A stretch of 64,000 bases of DNA from Hyphomicrobiales bacterium (GCA_016713235.1 JADJPN010000001.1:248001-312000), one strand, 5' to 3'; shown: positions 16,539 to 26,057, numbered from the stretch's first letter. The notes: generated from the letters alone by a model not told the origin. A program made the numbers and translations.

Positions 16539-17828
16539 TTAACCCGTTACCCGCTCGATCGAAGCGCCGCAGCGGGCGAGCTTCTGCTCCAGCCGCTCGA
16601 AGCCGCGGTCGAGGTGATAGACACGATGGACCGTGGTTTCGCCTTCGGCCGAGAGACCGCCGATCACGAGCGAGACGGAAGCGCGCAAATCCGTTGCCAT
16701 GACAGGCGCGCCCTTGAGGCGCTCGACGCCCTGCACGATCGCAGTCTCGCCATCGAGCGCGATGTTCGCGCCGAGCCTCGCCAGCTCCTGCACATGCATG
16801 AAACGGTTCTCGAAGATCGTTTCGCGGATGCGCGAGGTGCCGTTGGCGCGGCTCATGAGCGCCATGAACTGCGCCTGCAAATCGGTCGGGAAGCCGGGGA
16901 ACGGCTCGGTGGTTACATCCACCGGCGCAATGCCGGAGCCGTTGCGCGAGACGCGCAGGCCTTCATTCGTCGCCGTGATGCTGGCGCCGGTGCCACGCAA
17001 GGTATCGAGCGCCGCGGAGAGCAAATCCTCGCGCGCGCCGGCCAGCATCACATCGCCGCCCGTCATCGCGACGGCCATCGCATAAGTACCGGTTTCGATG
17101 CGGTCGGGCAGCACGGCGTGACGCGCACCACGCAACTTGTCCTGACCCTGAACGCGGATCGTCGACGTGCCGGCACCCTCGATCGTCGCGCCCATCGCAA
17201 TCAGGCAATCGGCAACGTCCTTGATCTCGGGTTCGCGCGCCGCGTTTTCAATTAGGGTTTCACCCTTCGCGAGCGAAGCGGTGAGCAGCGCGGCGTGGGT
17301 CGCGCCCACCGAAACCTTCGGGAAGGAAATCTTCGCGCCGCGCAGGCCCTGCTTGGCTTTGGCGATTACATAGCCTTCCGAGATCTCGATCTCGGCGCCG
17401 AGCGCCCGGAGCGCATCGAGATGGAAATCCACGGGACGCGTGCCGATGGCGCAGCCGCCGGGCAGCGAGACCTTTGCCTCACCCATCCGGGCAAGCAGCG
17501 GGCCGATAACCCAGAAGCTCGCACGCATCTTCGAAACGAGGTGATAGGGCGCGGTGGTATCGACGATATTCTTGGCCGAAAGCTCGAAGGTCTGGCCCGC
17601 GTTCTCCTCATCGCCAGCGCGCTTGCCGGCGACGGTGATATCCACACCATGATTGCCGAGGATGTACTGGAGCAGGCCCACGTCCGCCAGACGCGGCACA
17701 TTCTCCAGGACCAGCTTCTCCTCGGAGAGCAGGCTCGCGATCATGAGCGGTAACGCGGCGTTCTTCGCCCCTGAAATGGGGATCGTGCCGTTCAGGGCGC
17801 GGCCGCCGTGGATCCGGATACGGTCCAA
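16539..17828 (-). CDS. murA: UDP-N-acetylglucosamine 1-carboxyvinyltransferase
   Basis: 429 aa, full length. MurA transfers enolpyruvate from PEP to UDP-GlcNAc, the first committed step of peptidoglycan synthesis. The N-terminal SGAKNAALPLMIASLL and the catalytic loop LPGGCAIGTRPVDFHL with the fosfomycin-target cysteine (about residue 118) are intact. The C-terminal EGETTVHRVYHLDRGFERL is canonical. It is the first long gene of the operon that runs on to DUF2948 and hisD. Confidence 0.96.
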   Translation of the reverse strand: MDRIRIHGGRALNGTIPISGAKNAALPLMIASLLSEEKLVLENVPRLADVGLLQYILGNHGVDITVAGKRAGDEENAGQTFELSAKNIVDTTAPYHLVSKMRASFWVIGPLLARMGEAKVSLPGGCAIGTRPVDFHLDALRALGAEIEISEGYVIAKAKQGLRGAKISFPKVSVGATHAALLTASLAKGETLIENAAREPEIKDVADCLIAMGATIEGAGTSTIRVQGQDKLRGARHAVLPDRIETGTYAMAVAMTGGDVMLAGAREDLLSAALDTLRGTGASITATNEGLRVSRNGSGIAPVDVTTEPFPGFPTDLQAQFMALMSRANGTSRIRETIFENRFMHVQELARLGANIALDGETAIVQGVERLKGAPVMATDLRASVSLVIGGLSAEGETTVHRVYHLDRGFERLEQKLARCGASIERVTG

Positions 17829-17918
17829 CTTCTACTCCTTCGGCAGCGCCGATTTCTCGTGATTTCCCGTTCCTAGCCGACGCGGTTAAGCGAAACAATG
17901 GCGGCCAATGCAGGGCGG

Positions 17919-18086
17919 TTAATCGGGTTTTTCGCCGGGTTCGGGCTTTTGCGCGTCGGTATGCGGTTTCCCCGGCTTTTCCGCCCGGGCCCGGGCCTGC
18001 GCCTTGCGCCGCTTGAGGTTTTCACGGAGTGCCGCAGCAAGCCGGGCTTCTTTGGCCACATCAGCGGGGTTGAGCTTTTTATTCAT
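17919..18086 (-). CDS. Small basic protein of unknown function
   Basis: 55 aa, starting MNKKLNPADVAKEARLAAALRENL and ending with a Lys/Pro-rich tail (EPGEKPD). A GGGA site lies 5 bases before the ATG at 18086. The first 35 residues predict as one amphipathic, strongly basic helix with KRRKAQARARAEK, which could bind nucleic acid or the membrane. It lies 90 bases upstream of murA on the same strand. I recall similar short ORFs ahead of murA in related genomes, but the family is not named. Confidence 0.65.
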   Translation of the reverse strand: MNKKLNPADVAKEARLAAALRENLKRRKAQARARAEKPGKPHTDAQKPEPGEKPD

Positions 18087-18199
18087 AAAATCCCGCTATC
18101 CCGGGCAGACCGGAGGTTCAAGCTTTGCTTGCGGGGGGCGGACCCCTATGGCAAACCCTGCCCGCGCGGCGCGGTTCGCCCGCGCTTTGACCCCGGTTT

Positions 18200-18274
18200 G
18201 CTGCCGTAGCTCAGTGGTAGAGCACCTCATTGGTAATGAGGAGGTCCACAGTTCAATCCTGTGCGGCAGCACCA
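18200..18274 (+). tRNA. tRNA-Thr (GGT)
   Basis: 75 nt with encoded CCA. Acceptor GCTGCCG/CGGCAGC, D arm GCTC/GAGC, anticodon arm CCTCA-TTGGTAA-TGAGG (anticodon GGT) and T arm CACAG-TTCAATC-CTGTG all pair fully. It is convergent with the NTF2-like gene that ends at 18283. Confidence 0.97.
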
Positions 18275-18282
18275 TTCCCCGA

Positions 18283-18657
18283 TCATTTTCGAACTTCTGT
18301 GGCAAAAATTTTTTGCGCCACCTTCCAGTTGCCATCGATCTTCAGGAAGCAAAGGTAGTCCGTGAAGTAGCGCGGCGGGAGTTGGCATTTGAGTTTGACG
18401 AAGGCGGTTGTGGGCGACGACTGATCGATCTGTAGAATTTCGTCACGGCGCTCGAGGCCCTGAGATTTTGCGGAAGCGCGGCCACGAACGATTGCAAGCC
18501 ATTCATCACGAGGAAGCGACGTCAGCACCCCGTTTTGCTCCGAAGTGAGAGCGCTCGTCGGATAGAAGACCGACGCAAGCTTGTCGGCATCACTTTCAAA
18601 AAGGCCGTCGAGATAAGTCTGTATTGCGGCTTCGATGGCAGTTCGGTCGTCCATCAT
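18283..18657 (-). CDS. NTF2/SnoaL-like (putative lumazine-binding) protein
   Basis: 124 aa. The start MMDDRTAIEAAIQTYLDGLFESDADKL, the YPTSALT strand and the C-terminal DYLCFLKIDGNWKVAQKIF match the small cone-shaped NTF2-like fold of putative lumazine-binding/DUF4440 proteins. GGGAGGG precedes the tandem ATGs. The AbrB-family gene lies 13 bases upstream on the same strand. Catalytic or carrier role unknown. Confidence 0.75.
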   Translation of the reverse strand: MMDDRTAIEAAIQTYLDGLFESDADKLASVFYPTSALTSEQNGVLTSLPRDEWLAIVRGRASAKSQGLERRDEILQIDQSSPTTAFVKLKCQLPPRYFTDYLCFLKIDGNWKVAQKIFATEVRK

Positions 18658-18670
18658 ATCGCCCTCCCAG

Positions 18671-19804
18671 TCATGGTTGCTTTTTCTTGCGCTTCCTTGT
18701 CGTCTTCTTTTTCGCTGGCACCGCCTTCGCGCCAGTATACGTGGCCTTCCCAAACATGCCACGCGCGACGAAGGGAAGTAGCGTTGCGATCAGCAAGAAG
18801 CGCGCGAGGTGATGCGCGCCGACAAAAGCCGGATCCAACCCGATCATGAAAGCGAGAATCGTCATCGCTTCCAACCCACCCGGCGCGAAGGCAACGATGG
18901 TTTTCGCGACGTTCTCTCCAGCTAACCAGGCCGCGAGCAGCGCGAAGGCAACGCATACCAACAGCGCCACGATAAATGCGCCGATCGAGTCGACGAGCAA
19001 TTTCTTGATCATCGCGGCGGTCGTGCCCGCGAAGCGCGCTCCCGTGAATGCGCCCAATACGACGAAAGAGCCAATCAGCAGAAAAGCGGGGATATTCCCC
19101 TGCACGTAACCAGTGCCGTGCAGAATCCCATTCACAAGCATGGGGCCGATCAGAAGTCCGCCCGGAACGCGGAGACGTTCTGCAAGCAGTGCGGAGGCAA
19201 TACCCGTCCCCACCATGATCAATGTATCGCTCGGCGTCGCGGCATGAATGCCAGCGCTCGGCGGGATTGTACCGACCGACGCCGAGAGCCCGGCCGCGAG
19301 CAGCATTCCAGGAAGCGCTGCGATCAGCAGGAACACGCGCACGGTCTGCACGAAGGCGACCATGCGCACGTCGACCTTGGCGTCGGAGGCCATCGCCAGC
19401 ACCGCAGACAGCGCGCCTGGCGCGCTTGCATATAATGTCTCGCGATAATTCCACTTCGATACGTAATGCAGATAGAGCATCACCGCACCCATCGTGACCG
19501 GGAGCGAGAGCGCGAGAAGCGCGAGCGTAATCGGCCAGGTGCGGATGCCGGCAACGGTTTCCGGCGTGATCGCCGCGCCAAGCGAGATGCCGAGCACGAC
19601 GAAAACAATCCTGCGCAAGAGGTCGGGCACATAAACCGGCAGGCCGGACAGCGCGAGCGTGGACACCGCAACCAGTGCGCCTGCGAGCCAGCCCGCAGGC
19701 AGATCGTAGAAATCGAACGCCGCGCCGCCGAGAGCCGCGAAGCAGAGCGTTAATAACGCAATGACAAGACGTGGAAGACGGCGCCAGGAATCGAGGAGAG
19801 ACAT
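18671..19804 (-). CDS. AbrB family membrane protein (putative transporter)
   Basis: 377 aa with about ten membrane segments. It carries the PF05145 repeat features: LPAGWLAGALVA near residue 35, YASAPGALSAVLAMASD near residue 125, RVFLLIAALPG, and in the second half FAPGGLEAMTILAF and HHLARFLLI. Members were once annotated as ammonia monooxygenase or AbrB regulators, but they are integral membrane proteins of uncertain transport role. The C-terminal tail is unusually basic (AKKKTTRKRKKKQP). It is probably co-transcribed with the NTF2-like gene. Confidence 0.82.
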   Translation of the reverse strand: MSLLDSWRRLPRLVIALLTLCFAALGGAAFDFYDLPAGWLAGALVAVSTLALSGLPVYVPDLLRRIVFVVLGISLGAAITPETVAGIRTWPITLALLALSLPVTMGAVMLYLHYVSKWNYRETLYASAPGALSAVLAMASDAKVDVRMVAFVQTVRVFLLIAALPGMLLAAGLSASVGTIPPSAGIHAATPSDTLIMVGTGIASALLAERLRVPGGLLIGPMLVNGILHGTGYVQGNIPAFLLIGSFVVLGAFTGARFAGTTAAMIKKLLVDSIGAFIVALLVCVAFALLAAWLAGENVAKTIVAFAPGGLEAMTILAFMIGLDPAFVGAHHLARFLLIATLLPFVARGMFGKATYTGAKAVPAKKKTTRKRKKKQP

Positions 19805-19868
19805 TTCGCTTCAATAGCAGCGGTGAGCGAGCGATGCCATTTCGCGCCAGGCATGGGCGCTATTCTAC

Positions 19869-20924
19869 TCAGCGCAATCCCGCGTTGATCTTCTCCAATG
19901 CGTCGTTGCCGGGGCAGAGATCAGCATCGGACAGCGAGTTCAGCGGGCGCTTCGTCACGCCGAGGCGGTCCTGCAAGTCCTCTGAATCCGGCTCGACATA
20001 CAACAGCCCGGTAACGATCTCGCCGCGCGCGTTATGGCGCTGAATGAAACTTATCGCCGACGCGCGATCGGTTGGATCGTGATCCTCCGCGAGCTTTTTC
20101 AGGCGAAGCACCGAGCCGTCGTGCTGGGTTACGTTAATGGTCGTGCCCGGATCGTGATCGACCAAAATCTCTTCCTTGCCTTCGATGAACTCGAGCGCAT
20201 TCGCGGCTTCGTTATGCTCGCGCACGTAGTCGAAGCTTTTGGTCGAGCCCGTGTGATTGTTGAAGGCGACACAAGGCGAAATCACATCAATGAAGGCCGC
20301 GCCTTTATGTGCGATCGCGGCCTTGATCAACTCGACAAGCTGCTTTTTATCACCGGAGAACGAGCGGCCGATGAAGCTCGCGCCTGCGATCAGCGCAAGC
20401 GAAACCAGATCCATTGGGCTATCGGGATTGCCGACGCCCTTCTTTGATTTCGAACCCTTGTCGGCGGTGGCGGAGAACTGGCCTTTGGTAAGGCCATACA
20501 CGCCGTTGTTCTCGACGATGTAGACCATGTTCACACCGCGGCGAATGCAATGCGCGAATTGGCCAAGGCCGATGGACGCACTATCGCCGTCGCCAGACAC
20601 GCCCATGTAGACGAGGTCCCTGTTCGCAAGATTGGCGCCTGTGAGCACCGACGGCATACGACCATGCACGGTGTTGAAGCCGTGGCTCTGCCCCAGAAAA
20701 TAAGTCGGTGTTTTCGAAGAGCAGCCGATGCCAGAAAGTTTCGCCAGCCGATGTGGCGGCAGATCGATTTCGAAACAGGCCTGAATGATCGCTGCCGAAA
20801 TCGAATCGTGACCACAGCCCGCGCAGAGCGTCGAGACCGAGCCTTCGTAATCGCGGCGCGTAAAGCCGAGCGCATTTGCGGGCAGTTTCGGGTGATGCAG
20901 TTTCGGCTTCGTGATCCAGGTCAT
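19869..20924 (-). CDS. korB: 2-oxoacid:acceptor oxidoreductase, beta subunit (KorB-like)
   Basis: 351 aa. The TPP-binding subunit: CAGCGHDSI near residue 35, IGCSSKTPTYFLG, and the TPP/Mg motif GDGDSASIGLGQFAHCIRR...VENNGVYGLTKGQ (about residues 110-150). The gene overlaps korA by ATGA (20921-20924), so the subunits are made together. The family oxidatively decarboxylates a 2-oxoacid (2-oxoglutarate in the best match) to its CoA thioester, giving electrons to ferredoxin. The partner korC-like gene suggests NAD(P) coupling. Confidence 0.9.
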   Translation of the reverse strand: MTWITKPKLHHPKLPANALGFTRRDYEGSVSTLCAGCGHDSISAAIIQACFEIDLPPHRLAKLSGIGCSSKTPTYFLGQSHGFNTVHGRMPSVLTGANLANRDLVYMGVSGDGDSASIGLGQFAHCIRRGVNMVYIVENNGVYGLTKGQFSATADKGSKSKKGVGNPDSPMDLVSLALIAGASFIGRSFSGDKKQLVELIKAAIAHKGAAFIDVISPCVAFNNHTGSTKSFDYVREHNEAANALEFIEGKEEILVDHDPGTTINVTQHDGSVLRLKKLAEDHDPTDRASAISFIQRHNARGEIVTGLLYVEPDSEDLQDRLGVTKRPLNSLSDADLCPGNDALEKINAGLR

Positions 20925-22750
20925 TTCACGGCTTCCTTCGCGGACTTCTCAAGACCGTGTTTGAGCGAAATATCGTTCACGATGAAACGCGCGGTAATCG
21001 GGTTGCCGTCGTAGTGCAGCACCGAGACGAGTTTCGCAGGATCGACCTTGCCAGTGTCGAGCAGCAGCGTTTTTAATTGCGCGTCTCGGTTCTGTTCGAC
21101 GACATAGACGCGGTCGTGGCTCTTGATGAAATCGATCACGCTGTCGTTGAACGGATAGGCGCGAACGCGCAGGCGATCGAGCAGGATGTTCTTTTCGTTC
21201 AGCGCCAGAATCGCTTCGTCCATCGCGGCCGTGGTCGAGCCGAAATAGATTACGCCGTAACGCGTGGCTTTCGGCGCATTGTATTTCAGCGGCGGCGGCA
21301 CCAGCGATTTCGCGGTCTCGAATTTCTTGAGTAACCGCTCCATGTTGTCGACATAGACCGGCCCCTCCTCCGTGTAGCGGGCGTAGCGGTCACGCGAGGT
21401 GCCGCGCGTGAAGTAAGCGCCCTTGTCCGGATGCGTGCCGGGATAGGTACGGAACGGGATGCCGTCGCCATCGACATCGAGATAGCGCCCGAAATCGCGG
21501 CCGCTTTCCAGATCGTGGTGCGTCATCACCTTGCCGCGATCCATTTTCTTTTTGTCGTCCCACTTCAACGGATCGACCAGCCATTCGTTCATGCCGATAT
21601 CGAGATCGGTCATGACGAAGATCGGCGTCTGCAAGCGGTCGGCGAGATCCAGCGCCTGCGCCGACATCTCGAAGGCTTCCTTGGGATCGGCGGGCAGCAG
21701 GAGCACATGACGCGTGTCGCCGTGCGCCGCGAAGGCCGCGACCAGCAGATCCGACTGCTGGGTGCGTGTCGGCATGCCGGTCGAAGGGCCGCCGCGCTGC
21801 ACGTCGATCAATACCGAGGGAATTTCGGCAAAATACGCAAGCCCGATGAACTCCTGCATCAGCGAAATACCGGGACCCGATGTCGCGGTGAAAGCGCGTG
21901 CGCCGTTCCATGCAGCGCCAACGACGACGCCGATCGCGGCGAGCTCGTCCTCGGCCTGCACGATCGCGTATCGATTGCCATCTTCTCCCGTGCGGGGTGC
22001 TTGCAGTAGCTGGCGAACGCTTCAGCCACCGAAGTTGAAGGCGTGATCGGATACCATGCGGCGACCGTCGCACCGCCATAAACGCAGCCGAGCGCCGCGG
22101 CTGCATTGCCCTCGATCAGGATTCTTTCGCCGACCGAGTCCGCACGCTTCACCTTTAACCCAATCGCACCCTTCAGGTTTTTCTCCGCGTAATCGCGCCC
22201 GATATGCAGCGCCTCTATATTCGGCGCGATCAGCTTGTCCTTGCCTTTGTAAAGCTCCTTGATCAGCGCTTCGCTCGCTTCGGCGTCGATACCGAGCAGG
22301 CTACCGAGCGCGCCGACATACATGATGTTCTTGAACAACTGGCGCTGGCGCGGATCGGAATACTGCTTGTTGCAGATCTCGGTGAGCGGCATGCCGACGA
22401 CGGTGATGTCCTCGCGGAATTTCGACGACGGCAAGCGGCTTCGTGGAATCGTAGAAGAGGTAACCCCCGGCATCGATCCCGGCGACATCCTTGTCCCAGG
22501 TCTGCGGGTTCATCGCGACCATCATGTCGTAGCCGCCGCGGCGGCCGAGATGGCCGGCGCCCGAAACCCGCACTTCGTACCAGGTCGGCAAGCCTTGAAT
22601 GTTGGACGGGAAGATATTGCGCGAGCCGACCGGAATGCCCATGCGGATCATCGAGCGCGCAAAAATGCGGTTCGCGCTCGCGGAGCCGGAGCCGTTCACA
22701 TTCGCGAGCCGAACGACGAAATCGTTGATCTTTTCTACGCGCGCGAGCAT
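20921..22750 (-). CDS. korA: 2-oxoacid:acceptor oxidoreductase, alpha subunit (KorA-like), two frameshifts
   Basis: The subunit is spread over three frames. Frame 1 (from 22750, MLARVEKINDFVVRLANVNG) is the N-terminal gamma-type domain, to about 22432. Frame 2 (FREDITVVGMPLTEICN... to AWYPITPSTSVAEAF) runs to about 21985. Frame 3 (RYAIVQAEDELAAIG... FTATSGPG...) ends at 20921. Removing one base near 22431-22434 and adding one near 21975-21995 gives a single protein of about 609 aa, normal for fused gamma-alpha KorA. The start overlaps korC by 16 bases. Opposite-sign breaks that cancel in length suggest sequence error. Confidence 0.87.
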
Positions 22751-24618
22751 CTCGCCTCCGTCGCGTGTGTCATCTCCAACAGAAACTTCTGCATGTCCCA
22801 GGCACCGGTCGGGCAGCGCTCGGCACAAAGGCCGCAATGCAGGCATACATCCTCGTCTTTGACGAGCACGCGCTGCGTCTTTAGCGCCGTCGATACATAT
22901 AAATCCTGCGTGAGATTGTCGGCGGGCGCGTTCAGCATCAGCCGCAGGTCCGGCTCAGCGGCATTCGGCGTGAACGTGATGCAATCGACCGGGCAGATGT
23001 CGGCGCAGGCATCGCATTCGATGCAAAGCGAAGTGGTGAACACCGTCTGCACGTCGCAGTTCAGGCAGCGCTGCGTTTCGGCGTAGCCGAGCAGCGGATC
23101 GAAGCCGAGTTCTACTTCCGCCTTGATACTTTTCAGCGCGATCTTCTGGTCGCGCATCGGGACCTTGTGGCGGAGCGCATTCGAAATATCGTTGTCGTAG
23201 CTCCACTCATGAATACCCATCTTCTGGCTCATGAGATTCGTCATCGGCGGAGGGCGTTTAGCGACATCTTCGCCCGAGCAGAATTTATCGATCGAGACCG
23301 CCGCGTCATGGCCGTGTGCCACCGCCCAGATGATATTCTTCGGGCCGAACGCTGCGTCGCCGCCGAAGAATACCTTCGCGTTCGTCGACTGGAAGGTTGT
23401 CTCGTTCACCTTCGGCATATTCCATTTATCGAATTCGATGCCGCAGTCGCGCTCGATCCACGGGAAGGAGTTCTCCTGACCAACCGCGACCAGCACGTCA
23501 TCACATTCGAAATGCTGGTCCGGCTCGCCGGAAGGCACGAGCTGGCGGCGGCCTTTTTCGTCTTTCTTCGCGACGACCTTTTGAAAGGTGACACCAGTGA
23601 GCTTGCCACCCTTGTGTGTGAACTCCTTCGGTACCAGGAAATTGTGAATCGGGATGCCTTCATGCATCGCGTCTTCTTTTTCCCAAGGACTCGCCTTCAT
23701 CTCCTCGAACCCGGAGCGGACGATCACTTTCACATCTTCGCCGCCGAGACGGCGCGAGGTGCGGCAGCAATCCATCGCGGTGTTGCCTCCACCGAGCACG
23801 ATCACGCGCTTGCCGATTTTTTCGATGTGACCGAAAGAGACGTTCGACAGCCAGTCGATCCCGATGTGGATGTTCTTCGCGGCTTCTTGACGGCCCGGAA
23901 TATCGAGATCGCGCCCGCGCGGCGCGCCGGAACCGACGAAGACAGCGTCGAAATTTTCCGAGAGTAACAACTGCCGCATGCTGTCGATGCGCGTGCCGAA
24001 GCGCGTTTCAACGAAGCCGCGGTCGAGAATGTAGTCGACCTCCTCATCGATCACTTCTTCAGGCAAGCGGAAACGCGGGATCTGCGAGCGGATCATGCCG
24101 CCGCCGCGCTTGTCGGCATCGAACAGCACGAGATCATACCCGAGCGGCGCGAGATCGCGCACGACCGTCAGCGATGCGGGGCCCGCACCAATCAGCGCAA
24201 CGCGCTTGCCGTTTTTCTTCGCCGGCTTCGGCGGCAAGAGATAGTCGATGTCATCTTTATTGTCAGCAGCGACGCGCTTCAGGCGACAGATCGCAACCGG
24301 CTCGGCTTCAACGCGGCCGCGCCGACAGGCCGGCTCGCAAGGGCGGTCGCAGGTGCGGCCGAGGATTCCCGGAAACACATTCGATTTCCAGTTCACCATG
24401 TAGGCGTCGGTGTAACGGCCGGCTGCAATCAGACGGATGTATTCGGGAACCGGCGTATGCGCGGGACAGGCCCACTGGCAATCGACGACTTTATGGAAGT
24501 AAGCAGGATTCGAAATGTCGGTCGGCTGCATTCCGGCGCGAGCGCCCGAATGCCCGGCTGCATTTCCATGCTTATCTGGAGCGGACTTGTGCTCCAGCGT
24601 CTCCGTACCCGCGCTCAT
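22735..24618 (-). CDS. GltD-like FAD/Fe-S oxidoreductase, korC-like electron-transfer subunit
   Basis: 627 aa. An N-terminal Fe-S helical domain carries the cysteine pattern CQWACPAH...CDRPCEPACRRG (residues 48-100). Two dinucleotide domains follow (GAGPASL near 140; GGGNTAMDCCR near 285), with the flavin motif FFGGDAAFGPKNIIWAVAHG. Two C-terminal 4Fe-4S motifs end it (CIECDACADICPVD and CLHCGLCAERCPTG, about 535-605). It resembles the KorC subunit described for the Thauera aromatica 2-oxoglutarate:acceptor enzyme, which links KorAB to NAD(P). As first gene of the operon, with a 16-base overlap to korA, it would connect 2-oxoacid oxidation to pyridine nucleotides. Confidence 0.85.
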   Translation of the reverse strand: MSAGTETLEHKSAPDKHGNAAGHSGARAGMQPTDISNPAYFHKVVDCQWACPAHTPVPEYIRLIAAGRYTDAYMVNWKSNVFPGILGRTCDRPCEPACRRGRVEAEPVAICRLKRVAADNKDDIDYLLPPKPAKKNGKRVALIGAGPASLTVVRDLAPLGYDLVLFDADKRGGGMIRSQIPRFRLPEEVIDEEVDYILDRGFVETRFGTRIDSMRQLLLSENFDAVFVGSGAPRGRDLDIPGRQEAAKNIHIGIDWLSNVSFGHIEKIGKRVIVLGGGNTAMDCCRTSRRLGGEDVKVIVRSGFEEMKASPWEKEDAMHEGIPIHNFLVPKEFTHKGGKLTGVTFQKVVAKKDEKGRRQLVPSGEPDQHFECDDVLVAVGQENSFPWIERDCGIEFDKWNMPKVNETTFQSTNAKVFFGGDAAFGPKNIIWAVAHGHDAAVSIDKFCSGEDVAKRPPPMTNLMSQKMGIHEWSYDNDISNALRHKVPMRDQKIALKSIKAEVELGFDPLLGYAETQRCLNCDVQTVFTTSLCIECDACADICPVDCITFTPNAAEPDLRLMLNAPADNLTQDLYVSTALKTQRVLVKDEDVCLHCGLCAERCPTGAWDMQKFLLEMTHATEARCSRA

Positions 24619-24654
24619 TCGCGGAACTCCTTATGCTTCGGGCTACCTGACAAA

Positions 24655-24690
24655 GAAAAAGCGCCCTGCCGCGGTGAGCCGCGGTGGCGC
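24655..24690 (-). terminator. Intrinsic terminator in the leader of the kor operon
   Basis: On the minus strand, GCGCC...CCGCGG-CTCA-CCGCGG...GGCGC forms a strong G+C hairpin followed by TTTTTCTTTG. It lies 189 bases after the aminotransferase stop and only 36 bases before the korC-like ATG. It may end the aminotransferase transcript or act as an attenuator of kor. The rest of 24691-24878 has no gene; TATGCT at about 24770-24765 on the minus strand is a possible -10. Confidence 0.75.
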
Positions 24691-24878
24691 GCTTTCCTTT
24701 GACTTCACTTGAATTCAGCAAGGCGATTCCAGCCGATTTTCTTTTTCTATGTAGCCATTCGGTTTCTAGCATAGCCAGTTTCGCACGGCTTCCCACTTTG
24801 TATTTCGTATTATTCGCAGCTGCGTTCGATGCTGCGGTGCAATAGTAACAATTAGGGTTTGCGTGGCCTTTCGAAACG

Positions 24879-26057
24879 TCAGCGCTTCAGCCAGTCGGCG
24901 ATGCGGTTCACGACAAGCTCGACACTCTCCGGGCCGCGCGCGAAGCAGAGCCGCAGGAAAGGCTCCGCGCCAGGGCCAAAGGCGGTGCCGGGTGCGAGAC
25001 CGACGCCAGCCTCGTCGATCAGCTTCATGGCGAGAGCGCGCGAATCCCGCTCGCCCTCCACCGAGAAGAATGCGTAGAACGCCCCATCCGGCGGCGCGAG
25101 GCGCACGCGATTACTCTTGCCCAGCACATTCACGGTGATCTCGCGGCCTTTGCGCGAGCGCTCGATCATGTGTCTGACGAAGTTCTCGCCCTTATCGAGC
25201 GCGGCGATGCCTGCGCGCTGCATGAAAACGGCAACACCCGACGTCGAGTATTGAATGAGATTCTCGACGACCTGCGCTAACGAAGGGTGCGTTTCGACCC
25301 AGCCGATGCGCCAGCCAGTCATGGCCCAGTTCTTCGAGAAGGTATTGACGAAGATGATCCTGTCTTCGGGCTCCATCACGTCGCGGAACGAGGGCGAACG
25401 CTCCGCGCCCTTCCAGTAGAAACGTGCATAGATTTCATCGGCTACAATCCAGAGGCCATGCTTGCGTGCGAGTGCGAGCACGCTCTTGAGATCATCCAGC
25501 GTCGCGACCCAACCGGACGGGTTCGATGGCGTGTTCAGGAAAATCGTACGCGTGCGCGAATTGATGAGTTTCTCGATCTTCGAAGGATCGAGCGAGAAAC
25601 CATTGGCGCCGAAATCCATTTCGACATAGACCGGCTTTGCGCCGATCACGAGCGCTGCCGCGGCGGCATTCGGCCAGGTCGGGCTCGGAATAATGACTTC
25701 GTCACCGGCGCTCGTCGTCATTGCAAAGGCGATCTGGATCGCCTGCATACCGGAGCCGCACACAAAATAGCGCTCGGGGTCGGCGGGCACGCCGTAGAGC
25801 CTGTGATGATAAAGTGCGAGTTGCTCGCGCAGCTCCGGGATACCACGCTGCCACGTATAAAATGTCTCGCCGCTTTTGAGCGAGCGCGCGGCTGCATCCG
25901 AGATAAAATCCGGCGTCGGCAGATCGCCTTCGCCGGCCCAGAGCGCAACCGTGCCCTCTCGGCGGCGGCCATAATTCATCAGTTCGACGATGCCACTTTC
26001 CGGCAGCGATTTTGCCGAAGCGCTCAAGGCATCGAATAATTTTTTGTTCGTCGTCAC
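24879..26057 (-). CDS. Pyridoxal-phosphate aminotransferase, class I/II
   Basis: 392 aa from a GTG at 26057, preferred because AAGAGCGAG precedes it and the upstream alternative (a TTG at 26117) has no ribosome-binding site. Fold-type I markers: SGMQAIQIAFA, NTPSNPSGW, VADEIYARFYWKG and the PLP lysine in NTFSKNWAMTGWRIGW. LRLCFARGPESVE near the end holds the carboxylate-binding Arg. The substrate is unclear (aspartate/aromatic-type). A terminator lies 190 bases downstream, before the kor operon. Confidence 0.87.
   Translation of the reverse strand: MTTNKKLFDALSASAKSLPESGIVELMNYGRRREGTVALWAGEGDLPTPDFISDAAARSLKSGETFYTWQRGIPELREQLALYHHRLYGVPADPERYFVCGSGMQAIQIAFAMTTSAGDEVIIPSPTWPNAAAAALVIGAKPVYVEMDFGANGFSLDPSKIEKLINSRTRTIFLNTPSNPSGWVATLDDLKSVLALARKHGLWIVADEIYARFYWKGAERSPSFRDVMEPEDRIIFVNTFSKNWAMTGWRIGWVETHPSLAQVVENLIQYSTSGVAVFMQRAGIAALDKGENFVRHMIERSRKGREITVNVLGKSNRVRLAPPDGAFYAFFSVEGERDSRALAMKLIDEAGVGLAPGTAFGPGAEPFLRLCFARGPESVELVVNRIADWLKR

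Noticed and set aside
20921..22750. Programmed ribosomal frameshifting in korA.
   Set aside because: The two breaks are of opposite sign, lack a slippery heptamer with a following structure, and match the indel pattern in unrelated genes of the window.
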